Shown: positions 7,067 to 14,712, numbered from the stretch's first letter. The stretch: 54,257 nt of DNA from RGIG3009 sp045541495 (GCA_045541495.1 JAZQJE010000036.1:1-54257); one strand, 5' to 3'. The notes: generated from the sequence alone by a model not told the origin. Made by a program: numbers and translations.

Positions 7067-7398
7067 GGTTTTACCTCCTGTTTTTCTGCCGGTCGTTCCC
7101 AAACCGGTAATTTTTCAAGACCTGCCAGTTTCATCACCCGCAACAACCGATCCGATGCCCCTACCACCGTGAGCCGACCGCCGCGGGCCGTCATCAGTCG
7201 GTACCGTCCCATAATCAGACCGATTCCCGAACTGTCCATAAATGTCACGCCCGAAAAATCCAGCCGCAACTGTTTGGCCACCGACCGATTGACCGTGCTG
7301 TCCACTTGATCCCGCAATGAACGGGCGGCGTGATGATCCAGTTCCCCAGACAACCATACCGTAATAGTCTGAGGGGATACATCCATACGTATTACCAT
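7063..7398 (-). CDS. spoIIAA: anti-sigma F factor antagonist SpoIIAA
   Basis: 111-residue STAS-domain protein. FSGVTFMDSSGIGLIMGRY carries the serine that SpoIIAB phosphorylates and SpoIIE dephosphorylates. AGGAGG lies seven bases before the ATG. It is first in the spoIIA operon. In Bacillus this operon is driven by sigma-H; I looked for a sigma-H site upstream and could not identify one confidently. Confidence 0.96.
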   Translation of the reverse strand: MVIRMDVSPQTITVWLSGELDHHAARSLRDQVDSTVNRSVAKQLRLDFSGVTFMDSSGIGLIMGRYRLMTARGGRLTVVGASDRLLRVMKLAGLEKLPVWERPAEKQEVKP

Positions 7399-7567
7399 AC
7401 AACTTCCTCCTTTTTTTCTATCATAACGGCTTGTCCCCGCATATTTATGGGAAAACCGCCGTCATATTTACACAAGTTTTTGCTTCTGTTGACGATTCTT
7501 GCGCCTGTATTTTCAAGGCTTTTTTCTGTTTTCGTGATATCACCCAAAAACTTTTTTGTTTTTTCAT

Positions 7568-7583
7568 ACACAATATATTGTGT
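7568..7583 (+). promoter_or_regulatory. NrdR box 1
   Basis: ACACAATATATTGTGT is a perfect 16-bp palindrome that fits the NrdR-box consensus (acaCwAtATaTwGtgt) at every position. It lies seven bases upstream of the nrdD -35. Confidence 0.9.
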
Positions 7584-7589
7584 TTGGTG

Positions 7590-7618
7590 TTGACAAACGC
7601 ACCGAGATATTGTAATAT
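7590..7618 (+). promoter_or_regulatory. sigma-A promoter of the class III RNR operon
   Basis: TTGACA at 7590-7595, 17-base spacer, TAATAT at 7613-7618. The second NrdR box overlaps the spacer and -10, so NrdR binding would block RNA polymerase. Confidence 0.88.
7600..7615 (+). promoter_or_regulatory. NrdR box 2 (degenerate)
   Basis: CACCGAGATATTGTAA keeps the key C, A, AT.T and G positions of the consensus and lies exactly 32 bp (about three helical turns) from box 1, the usual spacing of paired NrdR boxes. Confidence 0.75.
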
Positions 7619-7672
7619 AGAAAGGCGCTCCCCCTTTTGGGAAGATACATAACAGGAAAGAAGTGAATCGGT

Positions 7673-9964
7673 TTGATCAAATCTATCAAAAAGCGCAACG
7701 GCGAAACCGTTGCCTTTGACGCCAAGAAAATCAAAAACGCCATTCACAAGGCGAACATCGCCGTTGTCGGCGAAAAAATGACCGCCAAAGCTCTCACGGA
7801 ACTGACGGAAAAAGTCGTTTCGCTAATCCCCGCCAAAAAAATTCCCACCGTTGAGCAGATCCAAGATCTGGTAGAACAGACCTTGATCAACAGCGGTTTC
7901 GGCAAGACCGCCAAGGCCTATATCTTGTATCGTGCGGAGCATGCCAAGATCCGTCAATCCGAAGCCGATCTGATGGATATTTATAAGGAACTGACCTTCT
8001 CCTATGCCAAAGATGCCGACATCAAGCGCGAAAACGCCAACATCGATGCCGACACCGCCATGGGCACCATGCTCAAATACGGTTCCGAAGGCTCCAAATA
8101 CTTCATCGACAATTATATCCTGCCCAAGGATATCGCCGCCGCCCACATCAACGGCGACATTCATATCCACGATAAGGATTTTTATATGCTCACTGAGACC
8201 TGTTGCCAGATCGACCTCATCAAGTTGTTCCGTAACGGGTTCTCCACCGGCCACGGTTGCCTGCGCGAGCCCAACAGCATCGCCAGCTACTCCGCGCTTG
8301 CCTGTATCGCCATTCAGGCAAACCAAAACGAGATGCACGGCGGTCAAAGCGTTCCCAACTTTGATTATGCCATGGCCCCCGGTGTCGCCAAGACCTACCG
8401 TCGTGAATATTTCAAAGCCCTGGCAAACTACTTTGTCATTCGTTTCGGTATGGCTCGCGCCGATGCCAAAGCGCTGACCGAAACCATTCGGGAACAACTG
8501 GGTGTGCAGATCACCATGGGTGCCGCCGAAGATTTCGGCCAAGTGCTGGTCAACTGGCTGCCCCGTCATCAACAAGCGGGCGGGTTCCAACCCATCACCG
8601 CGGATCAAACCGCTGATGCCCACGATTTTGCCGCTCGTACTGCGTGGGATCAAACAGATCACGCCACCTATCAGGCCATGGAAGCCTTTGTTCACAACCT
8701 AAACACCATGAACTCCCGCGCGGGCGCACAGGTTCCGTTCAGTTCCGTCAACTACGGTACCGACACGTCCCCCGAAGCCCGTATGGTCATCCGCAACCTC
8801 TTGTTGGCAACGGATGCGGGTCTGGGCAACGGCGAGACCCCCATCTTCCCCGTACAGATCTTCAAGGTCAAAGAGGGCGTCAACTACAACCCCTGCGACC
8901 CCAACTACGACCTGTACAAATTGGCGATGAAAACTTCTGCCAAACGCCTGTTCCCCAACTTCAGTTTCTTGGATGCCCCCTTCAACCTGCAATACTATAA
9001 GAAGGGTGATTACAACACCGAAGTGGCCTACATGGGTTGCCGTACCCGCGTGATGGGTAACAATTACGATCCCTCCCGCGAAGTCACCTGCGGCCGCGGT
9101 AACTTGAGTTTCACGTCCATCAATCTGCCCCGTATCGGCATCGAAGCTAAGGGCGATATCGACACGTTCTACAACCTACTGGATCAGCGTATCGAACTGG
9201 TGTTTCGTCAACTGATACACCGCTTCAATGTGCAGTGCACCAAACGGGTCCGCAACTATCCGTTCCTCATGGGTCAAGGCGTGTGGATCGATTCTGAAAA
9301 ACTGGGTCCCGATGACAGCGTAGCAGAAGTGCTCAAGCACGGTACGTTGTCTGTCGGTTTCATCGGCTTGGCGGAAACCTTAAAAGCCCTCACCGGTAAA
9401 CATCACGGCGAAAGCGAAGACAGTTTGAAACTGGGTTACGAGATCGTCTCGTATATGCGCCGCCGCATGGACGAGGAATCCAAAAAGACCGGCCTCAACT
9501 TCACCTTGCTGGCCACCCCCGCAGAAGGCCTCAGCGGTCGTTTCATCCGCATCGACAAACAGTTGTACGGTGAGATCGCCGGTGTGACCGATCGTGAGTA
9601 CTACACCAACTCTTTCCACGTGCCGGTGTACTACAACATCAGCGCTTACAACAAGATCAACATCGAAGGCCCGTTCCATGCTCTCACCAACGCCGGTCAC
9701 ATCAGTTATGTGGAGCTGGACGGCGATACCTGCAAGAACTTGGAAGCCTTCGAAGCGGTCATCCGTTGCATGAAAGAGGCGGGCGTGGGCTACGGTTCCG
9801 TCAACCATCCCGTCGACCGCGATCCCATCTGCGGATACACCGGGGTCATCAACGAAGTCTGTCCCCGTTGCGGTCGCCGTGAAGGCGAATCCGTCAGCGT
9901 GGAAAAACTCAACGAACTTCGCAAACTCTATCCCCATATGCCTCACATCTGCGGCTGTGAATAA
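7673..9964 (+). CDS. nrdD: anaerobic ribonucleoside-triphosphate reductase, catalytic chain without its glycyl-radical domain
   Basis: Makes deoxyribonucleotides from ribonucleoside triphosphates without oxygen. 763 residues. An in-frame TGA nine bases upstream leaves the TTG at 7673 as the start; the SD AGGAAAG is 12 bases away, rather far. Residues 1-95 are an ATP-cone allosteric domain (KKRNGETVAFDAKKI). The barrel follows, with GGQSVPNFDYAMAPGV, and YMGCRTRVMGNN near residue 455 with a candidate thiyl cysteine. The C-terminus has CGYTGVI, CPRCGRREG and HICGC, a zinc-ribbon-like end, and then stops. The usual RxxGYL glycyl-radical segment is missing here and is encoded by the next gene. 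Confidence 0.95.
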   Translation: MIKSIKKRNGETVAFDAKKIKNAIHKANIAVVGEKMTAKALTELTEKVVSLIPAKKIPTVEQIQDLVEQTLINSGFGKTAKAYILYRAEHAKIRQSEADLMDIYKELTFSYAKDADIKRENANIDADTAMGTMLKYGSEGSKYFIDNYILPKDIAAAHINGDIHIHDKDFYMLTETCCQIDLIKLFRNGFSTGHGCLREPNSIASYSALACIAIQANQNEMHGGQSVPNFDYAMAPGVAKTYRREYFKALANYFVIRFGMARADAKALTETIREQLGVQITMGAAEDFGQVLVNWLPRHQQAGGFQPITADQTADAHDFAARTAWDQTDHATYQAMEAFVHNLNTMNSRAGAQVPFSSVNYGTDTSPEARMVIRNLLLATDAGLGNGETPIFPVQIFKVKEGVNYNPCDPNYDLYKLAMKTSAKRLFPNFSFLDAPFNLQYYKKGDYNTEVAYMGCRTRVMGNNYDPSREVTCGRGNLSFTSINLPRIGIEAKGDIDTFYNLLDQRIELVFRQLIHRFNVQCTKRVRNYPFLMGQGVWIDSEKLGPDDSVAEVLKHGTLSVGFIGLAETLKALTGKHHGESEDSLKLGYEIVSYMRRRMDEESKKTGLNFTLLATPAEGLSGRFIRIDKQLYGEIAGVTDREYYTNSFHVPVYYNISAYNKINIEGPFHALTNAGHISYVELDGDTCKNLEAFEAVIRCMKEAGVGYGSVNHPVDRDPICGYTGVINEVCPRCGRREGESVSVEKLNELRKLYPHMPHICGCE

Positions 9965-9983
9965 ACAATAAAAAGGAGCGTTT

Positions 9984-10145
9984 ATGATGAAAGAGAAAAA
10001 AACCTGCACCACCGAAGTCGGCAAGAATGTCGGTTTTGAACGAATCCGCCGTATCACCGGTTATCTGGTAGGTACCACCGATCGTTTCAACAATGCCAAA
10101 CGCGCCGAAGAAAGAGATCGTGTGAAACATGGCCTTGCCGATTAA
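9984..10145 (+). CDS. stand-alone glycyl-radical domain of the class III RNR
   Basis: 53 codons starting ATGATG at 9984 (or 9987), with AAAAGGAG five to eight bases upstream. The peptide carries FERIRRITGYLVGTTDRF and NNAKRAEERDRVKH, which is the C-terminal glycyl-radical loop of NrdD; the Gly of TGYL would hold the radical installed by NrdG. It is in a different frame from nrdD, with its own SD and a 19-base gap, and both frames have stops in the gap, so a simple frameshift does not explain it. The start of nrdG overlaps its last 17 bases. I infer that the two chains assemble, like PFL with the YfiD spare-part protein. Confidence 0.88.
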   Translation: MMKEKKTCTTEVGKNVGFERIRRITGYLVGTTDRFNNAKRAEERDRVKHGLAD

Positions 10146-10620
10146 TGTTTGCGGCATCGAGCCGGAATCCATCGTAGACGGACCGGGATTTCGCTATGTG
10201 GTGTTCGCACAGGGATGTCCGCACCATTGCCCCGGCTGTCACAACCCACAATCTCACGCTTTTGAGGGTGGCACCCCCCGCACGGCAGAAGACCTGTTTG
10301 CGGAATTTCGGGAAAACCCGTTGCTGTCGGGCATCACCTTGTCGGGTGGAGAGCCATTCTGCCAAGCCGAGGCTTTGTGCGAACTGGCGCAACTGGTTAA
10401 AAACGCGGGCAAGACCGTCGTGGCCTACTCCGGCTACACACTGGAACAACTGCTGGAAAAAGGCAAGACCGAACCGGCCATTCTCCGCTTATTACGGTTG
10501 ACCGACACACTCATCGACGGCCCCTATATCGAATCCCGCCGCAATTTGGAACTGCTGTTCCGCGGCAGCGATAATCAGCGGATCATCGACCTGAACGACT
10601 GGTTTGCCAACAATCTGTAA
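10129..10620 (+). CDS. nrdG: anaerobic ribonucleotide reductase activating protein (radical SAM)
   Basis: 163 residues. Uses S-adenosylmethionine and a [4Fe-4S] cluster to generate the glycyl radical on the NrdD C-terminal domain. The cluster motif is C30-x3-C34-x2-C37 (GCPHHCPGC), and TLSGGEPF is the SAM-binding GGE motif. The ATG lies inside the glycyl-radical gene, 17 bases before its stop, so the activase and its substrate domain are translated together. The SD is weak (GAAAGAGA), which fits coupling. Confidence 0.95.
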   Translation: MALPINVCGIEPESIVDGPGFRYVVFAQGCPHHCPGCHNPQSHAFEGGTPRTAEDLFAEFRENPLLSGITLSGGEPFCQAEALCELAQLVKNAGKTVVAYSGYTLEQLLEKGKTEPAILRLLRLTDTLIDGPYIESRRNLELLFRGSDNQRIIDLNDWFANNL

Positions 10621-10621
10621 T

Positions 10622-10667
10622 AAAAAATCCGCCCCCACCGTTTATGCACGGCAGGAGCGGGTTTTTT
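10622..10667 (+). terminator. terminator of the nrd operon
   Basis: AAAAAATCCGC pairs with GCGGGTTTTTT around an inner GC-rich stem, directly after the nrdG stop. The A run also makes it usable for the convergent small gene. Confidence 0.82.
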
Positions 10668-10674
10668 ACGTTTC

Positions 10675-10851
10675 TTACTCGTTTTCAGGTTCTTGATTTT
10701 CCAACGCGTATTTACAGCATTGTAACACCAATAAATTAAATGAAATGTTGTTTTTACCGGCTACTTCGTTTAATCGCTCAAACAACGACTCTGTAAATCG
10801 AATAGTACGGGGAATATTGGCACTTTTTAAATCTTTATTTACTTTGAACAT
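10675..10851 (-). CDS. small ribbon-helix-helix-type protein
   Basis: 58 residues. ATG at 10851 with GAGGTG eight bases upstream. IPRTIRFTESLFERLNEV is the strand and first helix of an Arc/CopG-type ribbon-helix-helix fold, and NISFNLLVLQCCKYALE the second helix. The end is acidic (ENQEPENE). Likely a dimeric DNA-binding protein; its target is unknown, perhaps the divergent gene at 10961. It converges on the nrd terminator. Confidence 0.8.
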   Translation of the reverse strand: MFKVNKDLKSANIPRTIRFTESLFERLNEVAGKNNISFNLLVLQCCKYALENQEPENE

Positions 10852-10914
10852 ACAATCAACACCTCACTGTAATTGTATATCCAAAATAGATACCAATTAT
10901 ATAACCATTTTTGG

Positions 10915-10943
10915 TTGTGCTTCGGTGGCTTTTGTGTTATACT
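10915..10943 (+). promoter_or_regulatory. putative promoter of the 50-residue Cys-rich gene
   Basis: TTGTGC at 10915-10920, 17-base spacer, TATACT at 10938-10943. A short palindrome AACCATTTTTGGTT lies just upstream (about 10902-10915), between the two divergent small genes. Confidence 0.6.
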
Positions 10944-10960
10944 GTCATCGAGGTGGTTGT

Positions 10961-11113
10961 ATGCGTTGTGATAATACATTTTGCATTTACGAAGAAGAGC
11001 GGCATTGTATATTGAAAGCAATCGATTTGGATGAGCAAGGACAATGCCGACAATGCATTGTAGTGGAATGGGCAGATGAGGAATTACAGCGAAAAAAGAA
11101 GAACTGCGTTTAA
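10961..11113 (+). CDS. small cysteine-rich protein, function unknown
   Basis: 50 residues from the ATG at 10961, preceded by GAGGTGG and a promoter; the frame is open further upstream but that part lies in promoter DNA. Six cysteines fall in the pattern CDNTFCIY, CILKAIDLDEQGQC, RQCIVVEW and a terminal NCV, which suggests a metal-binding knuckle or disulfide-rich fold. I believe small proteins of this pattern recur in Clostridia but know no function. It converges on spoIIR with two bases between stop codons and no room for a separate terminator. Confidence 0.75.
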   Translation: MRCDNTFCIYEEERHCILKAIDLDEQGQCRQCIVVEWADEELQRKKKNCV

Positions 11114-11115
11114 CT

Positions 11116-11715
11116 CTATTTCCTAAAAAGCGCCAGTAATTCTTCCATCCATTCCACCACTTTAAACCGCACTTGATACCGCTGACCGTTTTGGATCGCC
11201 TGTGTTTGGGAATCGGTCAACACCTCGGACAACGTGTTTTTATCGGTAGCGGCGGCAACACATAAGGGTGGATACATCACACACCACCAGTTCTGCCCTT
11301 TCCCCTCCCCAATGGTAAACCGCACCGCCTCGTAATATCCCGCGGGAAACGTTCCCGCCTCATATACACGAGTGGTGAAATACATCGTGGTCAATTCGGC
11401 GGTAACGGGATAGGGGTATCCCTCATCATACACGCACTGTTGCGCCGCCGCCTGTAATTGCGGCAATACTTGTTCGATGGCCTCACGGGCCTCTGTCGTG
11501 TCCGTCACGCCATCCAACATCCCCGCACCTGCCGCCACCACCGCGTCCCGTACTTTCAGTTTTAGTGCTTGATCGGCCTCACTGTCGGAATGGGCGAGAA
11601 TATGTACCCGCACCACATCTCGCCGTATGGCCGCACAATCCGCCGCAAATCCGCACATATGAAACAACATCGTTAACAACAACCCGCCCGCTATGGCTTT
11701 GATCCATCGTGACAT
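11116..11715 (-). CDS. spoIIR: stage II sporulation protein R
   Basis: Signal protein secreted from the forespore that triggers SpoIIGA to process pro-sigma-E in the mother cell. 199 residues: an N-terminal signal helix (about 4-24), then VRVHILAHSDSEADQALKLK, the typical SpoIIR block, and GQNWWCVMYPPLC further on. In the family, transcription depends on sigma-F, whose gene is 4.5 kb away. Its SD (AAAGGA) lies in the 3' arm of the terminator hairpin of the upstream gene. Confidence 0.93.
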   Translation of the reverse strand: MSRWIKAIAGGLLLTMLFHMCGFAADCAAIRRDVVRVHILAHSDSEADQALKLKVRDAVVAAGAGMLDGVTDTTEAREAIEQVLPQLQAAAQQCVYDEGYPYPVTAELTTMYFTTRVYEAGTFPAGYYEAVRFTIGEGKGQNWWCVMYPPLCVAAATDKNTLSEVLTDSQTQAIQNGQRYQVRFKVVEWMEELLALFRK

Positions 11716-11718
11716 AAT

Positions 11719-11761
11719 AAAAACCGTCCTTTCTTTCTACCGAGAGAATGGACGGTTTTTT
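11719..11761 (-). terminator. terminator between ispE and spoIIR
   Basis: AAAAACCGTCC (11719-11729) and GGACGGTTTTTT (11750-11761) form an 11-bp stem with runs on both sides. In the minus direction it would end the lrp-aminotransferase-ispE transcript, and its 3' arm holds the spoIIR SD. Confidence 0.85.
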
Positions 11762-11767
11762 GATAAT

Positions 11768-12637
11768 TTATTCAACGGTTTCCAGCAAGATCCCCTCACA
11801 GGGATAACAGACAAAGGTTTGCGGGTATATACGGCGCAAGTCTTCCGCGCAACGGCGGGCAACCTCTTCTTCGGTAAACAAACCGAACACGGCAGACCCG
11901 CTTCCCGAAAGGGCTTGTGCCGATGCCCCACCCGCTGCCAAACGGTGGCAAATATCCGCCGTGTGGGGCAATTCAAGGGGTTCTTCAAAACTGTTTCCTA
12001 CACGGGCAAACACGCCTTGGATATCGCCCTTCTTCAATGCTTCGCATTGTCCCACTACATCGGGGTGCAAAAAGGCGGACGCTTCATCAATCAACCGATA
12101 AGCTACGGGGGTGGATACGCCGCCCGATGGTTTTACGATCACCACCGTACAGGGGGGTAGTGCCGTCTGAGGTGTCAATTCCGTTCCCGTTCCCGTACAC
12201 AACACGGTACCACCGCGAACACAAAAAGGCACATCTGCGCCGATCCGCTCGCCCAAACGGCACAAGTCTTCATCGGAAAGTCCCGCGTTTGTTAAAACGT
12301 TTAAAGCTTTCAGAACACTCGCGGCGTCGCTGCTACCGCCCGCCAATCCCGCTTGCGAAGGAATAACTTTGTTAACGGTAATAACAAAGCCATCCGTACA
12401 ACCGGTAACTTCGCGAAAGATCGCCGCCGCCTGATAGGCCGTATTGTGCTCGTCGGCGGGAATACCGCCGTCGCACTGTAACCGAATACGGTCATCCGCC
12501 CCGTAGGCAACCGTCACCGTATCATACAAAGAAACAGTTTGCATCACCGAGCGGAGTAAATGATACCCGTCTTCCCGACGGCCGATCACGTCCAAAGATA
12601 AGTTGATCTTCGCAGGGGCTAAAACTCTCACCTTCAT
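11768..12637 (-). CDS. ispE: 4-diphosphocytidyl-2-C-methyl-D-erythritol kinase
   Basis: Phosphorylates CDP-methylerythritol in the MEP isoprenoid pathway. 289 residues from the ATG at 12637, which overlaps the aminotransferase stop by four bases and has GGGAGAA upstream; the longer frame has no family match. GHMP-kinase features: APAKINLSLDVIGRREDGYH at the N-terminus, the ATP loop PSQAGLAGGSSDAAS, and SGSGSAVFGLF near the C-terminus. Confidence 0.96.
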   Translation of the reverse strand: MKVRVLAPAKINLSLDVIGRREDGYHLLRSVMQTVSLYDTVTVAYGADDRIRLQCDGGIPADEHNTAYQAAAIFREVTGCTDGFVITVNKVIPSQAGLAGGSSDAASVLKALNVLTNAGLSDEDLCRLGERIGADVPFCVRGGTVLCTGTGTELTPQTALPPCTVVIVKPSGGVSTPVAYRLIDEASAFLHPDVVGQCEALKKGDIQGVFARVGNSFEEPLELPHTADICHRLAAGGASAQALSGSGSAVFGLFTEEEVARRCAEDLRRIYPQTFVCYPCEGILLETVE

Positions 12638-13824
12638 GAGCGGTTCTCCCGACATTCCTGTACAAATTCTTTCATACGACGCATGGCCTCGGTAATATGT
12701 TGAATGGAATAGCAATAGGAAATACGCACAAACCCTTCGCCGCAATCACCAAACGCCGTGCCCGGCACCACCGCCACGTGCTTTTCCAGCAATAAACGGC
12801 GGCAAAATTCTTCGGATGTCAATCCTGTGACCGCCACCGACGGGAATACATAAAACGCGCCTTCCGGCTCAAAACAGGAAAGACCCATTTTTCTGAGTTC
12901 CGACACGATAAAACGGCGACGACTGTCATAATCCGCCCGCATGGCCGCTACGTCCTCGTCACCGCTCGTCATGGCTTCGATAGCCGCATGTTGAGCAGTA
13001 GTGGGGGCGCACATCAAGGCATACTGATGCAATTTGGTCATCATTTTACACACGGGGGCGGGGGCGCATACATACCCAAGCCGCCATCCCGTCATGGCAA
13101 AAGATTTGGAAAATCCGCTGACATATATCGTGCGTTCCCGCATATCGGGGATAGCGGCGAAACTCACATGCCGCTCATGTCCATAGGTCAGATCACCGTA
13201 GATCTCGTCGGACAACACCAGGATATCCGTGCCCCGCAACACCTCGGCGATCGCCTCTAAATGTTCACGGCGCATGACCGCGCCCGTGGGATTGTTGGGG
13301 AACGGCAATACCAGCAATTTGGTACGGGGGGTAATGGCGGCTTTCAGCGCCTGAGCCGTTAATCGAAAGGCATCCTGTTCGCGGGTCACGATGGGCACAG
13401 GCGTGGCTCCCGCCATTTTAGCAAGCGGCATATAGCACACGAAACTGGGTTCGGGGATGAGCACCTCGTCCCCCGCCGATAACAGGGTCCGCATACACAG
13501 GTCGATTCCCTCGCTGCCGCCTACCGTCACCAACACTTCGGTTTTGGAATCGTATGTCACGTCATAATGACGTTGCACATACTCGCCGATGGCTTCCCGC
13601 AATTTTAAAAGGCCCGCGTTGGGGGTATACCATGTCTTCCCTTTTTCCAACGATTCGATACCCTTTTCCCGAATGTGAAAAGGCGTGGAAAAATCCGGCT
13701 CGCCGATGGATAACGAGATCACGTTTTCCATCTCGTTGGCGATATCGAAAAATCGACGGATACCCGACGGTTTTATTTCCGCCAATGTTTTGTTAAATAA
13801 TTTTTCGTAGTCCATGGGGATCAC
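12634..13824 (-). CDS. PLP-dependent class I/II aminotransferase
   Basis: 396 residues of an aspartate-aminotransferase-fold enzyme (AspC/PatA/aromatic subgroup). SIGEPDFSTP, the PFPNNPTG substrate motif, LSDEIYGDL and the PLP lysine in SGFSKSFAMTGWRLGY are all present, as is the C-terminal FVRISYC arginine. The start is GTG at 13824 (GTGA overlap with the regulator's stop), six bases after GAGAGAGG; an in-frame ATG at 13815 is possible. Coupling to an Lrp/AsnC regulator suggests amino-acid-responsive control. The amino acid cannot be read from the sequence. Confidence 0.92.
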   Translation of the reverse strand: MIPMDYEKLFNKTLAEIKPSGIRRFFDIANEMENVISLSIGEPDFSTPFHIREKGIESLEKGKTWYTPNAGLLKLREAIGEYVQRHYDVTYDSKTEVLVTVGGSEGIDLCMRTLLSAGDEVLIPEPSFVCYMPLAKMAGATPVPIVTREQDAFRLTAQALKAAITPRTKLLVLPFPNNPTGAVMRREHLEAIAEVLRGTDILVLSDEIYGDLTYGHERHVSFAAIPDMRERTIYVSGFSKSFAMTGWRLGYVCAPAPVCKMMTKLHQYALMCAPTTAQHAAIEAMTSGDEDVAAMRADYDSRRRFIVSELRKMGLSCFEPEGAFYVFPSVAVTGLTSEEFCRRLLLEKHVAVVPGTAFGDCGEGFVRISYCYSIQHITEAMRRMKEFVQECRENRS

Positions 13825-14294
13825 ATGATTCCTCTCTCATCGTGTTTGTCACCTAAGAACATCACGTTGTTTTCTTTATACCGACGAAGCACAAAATGGG
13901 TGGACGTGGAAATAACCGAATCCAACGTTGACAGGCGTTTTGCCACAAAAGACGCAATATCCTGAAAACTTTTGCCGTTCACGCGCACCGACAGATCGTA
14001 TCCGCCGGACATCAAATACACACTTTCCACTTCTTCAAACGCCATCACCTGTTCGGCAATGCCCTCGAACCCCACATCGCGGCGCGGCGTAACCTTTAAT
14101 TCGATAATGGCGGTCACGTTCTGACGATCGGTTTTATCCCAATCGATCACCGCTTTATAGGCGCGAATGGCACCGTTTTTTTCCATATCGGCAATATGAC
14201 GGCGCACCTCTTCCTCACTGCAATCCAGCATGGTGGCCAGTTGCGCGTCGGTAAGACGGGCATCGGTATCCAACAATTTTAACAGTTTATCCAT
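13821..14294 (-). CDS. Lrp/AsnC family transcriptional regulator
   Basis: 157 residues: an N-terminal winged helix-turn-helix (DARLTDAQLATMLDCSEEEV, then RHIADMEKNGAIRAYKAVID) and a C-terminal RAM/ligand domain (ELKVTPRRDVGFEGIA, VYLMSGGYDLSVRV). Regulators of this family form octamers and bind amino acids. It is first in the operon with the aminotransferase and ispE and is divergent from an ACT-domain gene, with a possible operator between them. Confidence 0.93.
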   Translation of the reverse strand: MDKLLKLLDTDARLTDAQLATMLDCSEEEVRRHIADMEKNGAIRAYKAVIDWDKTDRQNVTAIIELKVTPRRDVGFEGIAEQVMAFEEVESVYLMSGGYDLSVRVNGKSFQDIASFVAKRLSTLDSVISTSTHFVLRRYKENNVMFLGDKHDERGIM

Positions 14295-14337
14295 GAACGA
14301 ACCCTCCCAAAAGGATTTTTTTCCGTTTTTTACAGTA

Positions 14338-14389
14338 TATCACAAAATTTTATAAAAGAAAGTATTTTCTAACAAGAGTTTTTGTGATA
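14338..14389. promoter_or_regulatory. inverted repeat in divergent intergenic region, possible operator
   Basis: TATCACAAAA (14338-14347) and TTTTGTGATA (14380-14389) are perfect 10-bp inverted arms, centres 42 bp (four turns) apart, between the Lrp/AsnC gene and the ACT-domain gene. GTGATACAAT at 14384-14393 may include the -10 of the rightward promoter. The assignment to the Lrp-like protein is inference. Confidence 0.5.
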
Positions 14390-14429
14390 CAATGAAAAAT
14401 ATTGAAAAAATAAAGGAAGGTCGTATACT

Positions 14430-14699
14430 ATGCGCGCTGTCATTACGGTTATCGGCAAGGATATGGTGGGTATTTTGGCAAAGGTTTCTGCCGTTTGCGC
14501 CGATCACGGGATCAATGTCTTGGAAGTTACACAATCCATTTTGCAGGATATGTTTGCCATGATCATGATGGTGGATATCGAAAAAAGCGATATCCCCTTC
14601 ACCGCGTTTGCCGACGAGCTGACCGCCCTGGGCGAATCCATGCATCTGTCGGTCCATACCATGCACGAAGACATCTTCAATTCCATGCACACCATTTGA
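14430..14699 (+). CDS. ACT domain protein (UPF0237 family)
   Basis: 89 residues forming one ACT domain: RAVITVIGKDMVGILAKVSA, then DHGINVLEVTQSIL and FAMIMMVDIE. Such stand-alone ACT proteins resemble the amino-acid-binding half of GcvR. AAGGAAGG precedes the ATG. It is followed 13 bases later by a UPF0210 gene, a very common pair in Firmicutes, which suggests that this small protein senses the ligand for its partner. Confidence 0.93.
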   Translation: MRAVITVIGKDMVGILAKVSAVCADHGINVLEVTQSILQDMFAMIMMVDIEKSDIPFTAFADELTALGESMHLSVHTMHEDIFNSMHTI

Positions 14700-14712
14700 A
14701 CGGAGAATCATT

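Noticed and set aside
7399..7560. Sigma-H promoter for the spoIIA operon
   Set aside because: Expected from Bacillus, but I could not find both boxes at proper spacing.
7823..8695. 290-codon minus-strand open frame inside nrdD
   Set aside because: Antisense shadow of a clear NrdD coding sequence; no SD or domain.
9965..9983. Frameshift or sequencing error as the cause of the split nrdD
   Set aside because: The gap contains an SD and stop codons in both relevant frames, and tandem ATGs follow; no single indel gives a sensible fused protein. Resequencing would still be the final test.
9380..10057. 225-codon minus-strand open frame across the nrdD 3' end and radical-domain gene
   Set aside because: The plus strand has NrdD motifs and the GYL domain here; the antisense frame has none.
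10745..10960. N-terminal extension of the Cys-rich small protein
   Set aside because: The extension covers the divergent ribbon-helix-helix gene and the promoter; the SD supports the ATG at 10961.
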